A stretch of DNA of 64,000 nt from Steinernema hermaphroditum (taxonomy: Eukaryota > Nematoda > Chromadorea > Rhabditida > Steinernematidae). Location of the stretch: NCBI GenBank assembly GCA_030435675.1, contig CM059623.1:14168092-14232091 (forward strand), given 5' to 3'. The position numbers and the translations under genes were made by a program. This document shows positions 61,430 to 64,000 of the stretch, in pieces (within the stretch, counting starts at the first letter, position 1; every line of letters begins with the position of its first letter). Under the pieces are notes generated by a model, which worked only from the letters and a program-made list of their open reading frames with translations, was not told the origin of the DNA and made no database searches.

Positions 61430-62866
61430 ATGAGCGTAACAACATGGAGCATTACTCGCGAACAACTCCTAAACCTTGTCCGCTATGTAGTCCCATTCTA
61501 TCTTACTTTACTGCCATTCTGCATATTCTTTAATTCAATCATCGTCACTGTGACAATCAAGTCCAAACGTCTTAGAAGTAACTGCAATATACTCATTACT
61601 TTTCAAGCTATAATCGACATCATTGCACTCTCTACAACTATTTACCCATCATACAACGTCTATCGTCGGAGATTCGTATCCATCACTGAGTGTCTACTAC
61701 ATCAATCTGTTCCTTCCGGTGTGGCATTCTCCAGCTCATTATTAGTCCTGCTTATTGGCGTTGATCGATATCTCTGTGTATCCAACCCTGTATGGTAAGA
61801 ATCTTGGGCATAAATCCGCATCAGGCGTCCCTTGTGAAATTTGGGGGGTCCTTTTTTTGTGCTTTCGGGCGTCCTCCTTGCTTTGAGGTGTCCCCTTTTT
61901 CTCTCGGGACGCCTGGAATTCGGTAGGGGACACCTTAAATCTGGAAGGGGGCGCTTGGAATCTGGGAGTGGACGCCTGAAATCCGGGAGGGGACACCTGA
62001 GATCTAGGAAAGGAGCCTGAAGTCGTTTCATTCGTTTTGCATTCGCGCATCCTCCTTGTTTTGAGGTGTCCTCCCTTTACTTCCAAGACACCTTAAATCC
62101 GGTAGGGGCGCCTGAAAGCGGAAAGGGAACGCTTGGAATCTGGGAGTGGCTGCCTGACACCCGAGATGGGACGCCTGAAATCCAGAAGGGGGCGCCTGAA
62201 TCTGGCTGGGAACCCACAAAACGAGGGAGGACTTTATGCCGAATATCGCTCTTAAACATCATTACTTTTGCTATGTATTTTAGGTATCAATCCGTAGACA
62301 GACTGAAGTACATGCTGTCTCATGTTGGTGCATGTGCGGCCTTCATCATAGTGCTAGTTACAACTCAGAATCTCACCCAAACACTTGATACAGGCGTACT
62401 GTGCTTTCCTACTGAGACCATGACAGAAACCGTTAAAAGTGCCTTCGTTGTTTATCAAGTTTTCAACTCGATTTTGATCGTTGTCGTCTACACGCGACTG
62501 CGCCGATGCCTGAAGATACGTCCTCTGCAAAGAAATTGTGAAACATCGAAGATAATGAAATCACTAACAGTCATTGTTATGGTGCACCTTCTCGGCTGGG
62601 CATGCACGATGTCCATTTGGTGCGTTTCTGTGGCTTTAATTTCTGAGTAAGTCTTCGATTTGAAATTGTTGAACTGGTTGTTTAGCATCAATTTGTCTCA
62701 GGCAGTCGAATTCGTGTCGGGACCGTTCGCCGCGGTCAACGTCACTATTCCCTGTGCTGTTTATTACAAGATGTCTTCAGTGTATCGTCGCGAGATTCAA
62801 GCATTTTTCAGAGTGAAAAAGCAAGTGGGGTCGATTGGAACGACATGTGACGCAATGTGCAAGTGA
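61430..62866 (+). CDS. Serpentine receptor, srsx-type 7TM GPCR, copy 2
   Basis: Exons 61430-61794, 62284-62646 and 62686-62866 join in phase to 302 residues. It starts MSVTTWSITREQLLNLV and shares the srsx layout of copy 1: RSNCNILITFQAIIDI at TM2, TECLLHQSV before TM3, LIGVDRYLCVSNPVW at its end, then VIVMVHLLGWACTMSIW and PCAVYYKMSSVYRREIQAFF. Two introns are at the same positions and phases as in copy 1. The first intron of copy 1 is absent here, and intron 1 is enlarged to 489 nt by a minisatellite. Ligand unknown. Confidence 0.82.
61880..62215. repeat. Minisatellite in srsx receptor 2, intron 1
   Basis: Imperfect units of about 22-26 bp, such as GGGACACCTGAAATCTGGGA and GGGGACGCCTGAAATCCGGG, repeat more than ten times. 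A larger repeat (TTTGAGGTGTCC ... GGACACCTTAAAT) frames two blocks. Confidence 0.75.
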
Positions 62867-63074
62867 TCTACTGACTGGTGAATAAGTGTTTTCTCTTCTA
62901 TCTTCAATAAGATTCAACTGGTAGCGCCTGGTAATATTGGGTCGTTACATTGACGCCAGTGATAGAAACTAATCATTTTCAAACAGAGAGGACAGTGCGA
63001 AGATAGGCGTCTAACAAGCAAGCAACATTGCACCAACCACCAATTTATTAACTAAGCACAGATAAACCTCACAG

Positions 63075-63560
63075 CGATATATGTGAACAATATAATTCGT
63101 CGCGTTTTCGAGAAATAACACATCTCACTCTTGTTGGATTTCCATTCCGCACAGCTAAAAACACATACGCGCTGTGGATGTCTCCATCATCTCCGTATGT
63201 TTTTGTTCCAAAGATCGAACGCGGAAAATAGAAGTGGTGCCTGCCGATTGGATCGAATTCTTCTCGAGCACAAAGCTTCAGTTTTCCCTCCAAGAATTGG
63301 ACATGATTTAGGGCTCTGAAATACAAATCTTCTCCTCAAAGTCCTTGTTTGTTCTGGGACCAGAACACTAAAAGTTCTTCGAGAGGATCATCTTCCATAA
63401 GGCACAAAGACTTCAACTGCGGTTGAGTAAGTGAAAGCTTCATGATTTCCATCACTCCTTCTGAATATGCCTCTTTTTGAATGCGTAAATTTCCTCGCTA
63501 ACCTTGTCTTCATTGCCTTCATAGATGTGCATCTCAACGCAATACACGGTCTTGGAAATT
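63075..63560 (-). pseudogene. FYESVFW-family pseudogene with deletion, stop and frameshift
   Basis: Reading the minus strand, a piece around VYCVEMHIYEGNEDKVSEEI joins abruptly to EGVMEIMKLSLTQPQLKSL. A TGA interrupts LVFWSQNKQGL just before GEDLYF, where intact copies have CGA (Arg). Downstream, PIGRHHFYFPRSIF is followed by a shortened and frame-shifted end. It lies nearest to copy 2 in sequence. Confidence 0.85.
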
Positions 63561-64000
63561 CAGCGTTGAAAAAAACCTCTTTTTTTAGAAAAAGGTGGTT
63601 TTTTGTTGGTATCATTTGAGAGCCGATGATTTTCCGCTTCGTTTCGCTTCGCGCTACTACGCGGAAAAGCGCATTTCAGCTTCGCCTATGCTCAACTGGC
63701 GAAGCTCCTAACCCATCGCCTCCTCCTATCCCCACAATAGCTAACAGAGGTATCGCTGACCTATCTATCAAGACTACCTATCTCACCGTGCTCACTATCT
63801 CTCTGCAAAACGACTACTCTTCGAACAGAAAGCAAGATGACTGCCGTCTGCTTTCTCGGCGCTTACTGCGCTATCTACCGTACCCTTGCCGAGACCTACT
63901 GCCAGTTGGAGCGACTGGCTCCGCTGAAATATCTAAACCAGCAGAAATAATAAGTGACTGTTATATGTAAAAGCTCATTTAGTTCGTTTTTTCAGAAACA
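63561..64000. other. Right-edge region, unresolved
   Basis: A plus frame at about 63626-63970 is open with mixed composition but no recognisable domain; it may be repeat DNA. Nothing else is supported. Confidence 0.3.

Noticed and set aside
61880..62215. Regular short repeats that might suggest a CRISPR-like array
   Set aside because: Units are contiguous and imperfect without unique spacers, and lie in an intron of a eukaryotic gene; a minisatellite explains them.

Overview
This window is nematode genomic DNA, most likely from the order Rhabditida; I cannot assign a genus from sequence alone. The evidence is: compact genes with very short GT-AG introns (many of 38-57 nt), same-strand gene runs with 74-133 nt spacing and splice acceptors just before the ATG (the pattern of trans-spliced operons), nematode serpentine (srsx-type) receptors, a Cys-loop channel of LGC type, and a BEL/Pao retroelement with a phlebovirus-type envelope like those known from worms. 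Most gene models below were built by joining exons by hand and checking that every intron phase closes.

Region 1 (1-12.9 kb) is conserved housekeeping DNA. On the plus strand lie ZNF622/REI1 (60S maturation), SGF11/ATXN7L3 (SAGA deubiquitinase module) and a C2H2 zinc-finger gene. On the minus strand, reading leftward, lie BBS1 (ciliary BBSome), an SSNA1-like coiled-coil protein, MED7 and a lysine-rich LEDGF-IBD-like/ING-type PHD protein. The last three are spaced like an operon. A perfect consensus X-box (RFX/DAF-19 site) sits 71 bp upstream of the BBS1 ATG.

Region 2 (13-22 kb) holds copies of an unrecognised, intronless ~307-310-residue family (here the FYESVFW family), an srsx-type GPCR, an 850-bp TA-flanked MITE with 30-bp TIRs, and repeats. 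The same family recurs at 48.3, 56.8 and 63.1 kb: four intact genes and three decayed copies in all.

Region 3 (22-36.7 kb) holds a small membrane protein, cytoplasmic dynein intermediate chain, another small membrane protein and a six-exon ligand-gated ion channel. The third-from-5' exon junction of that channel is a 9.5-kb intron containing an antisense BEL/Pao-type element (27323-36015). It has identical 94-bp terminal repeats, a tRNA-Gly primer site, gag, protease, RT and RNase H, and an envelope-like ORF. The integrase core is missing.

Region 4 (37-59.5 kb) is an accessory cluster of secreted proteins: six S1 serine proteases, three of them fused to a C-terminal C-type lectin domain, and two intact plus one broken small C-type lectin genes. 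The proteases share exon structure and a hydrophobic zymogen cleavage site (Phe/Leu before VFGG). They also share an S1 pocket without Asp189 and GATA-type sites just upstream, which suggests intestinal secreted enzymes. Near-identical blocks between otherwise divergent paralogues indicate gene conversion. A 696-bp TTAA-flanked MITE has its empty site preserved in a paralogous copy 15 kb away.

Region 5 (59.5-64 kb) holds a small basic ORF, an intronless ORF matching only the N-terminal part of a cullin, a second srsx-type receptor with a minisatellite in its first intron, and a decayed FYESVFW copy.
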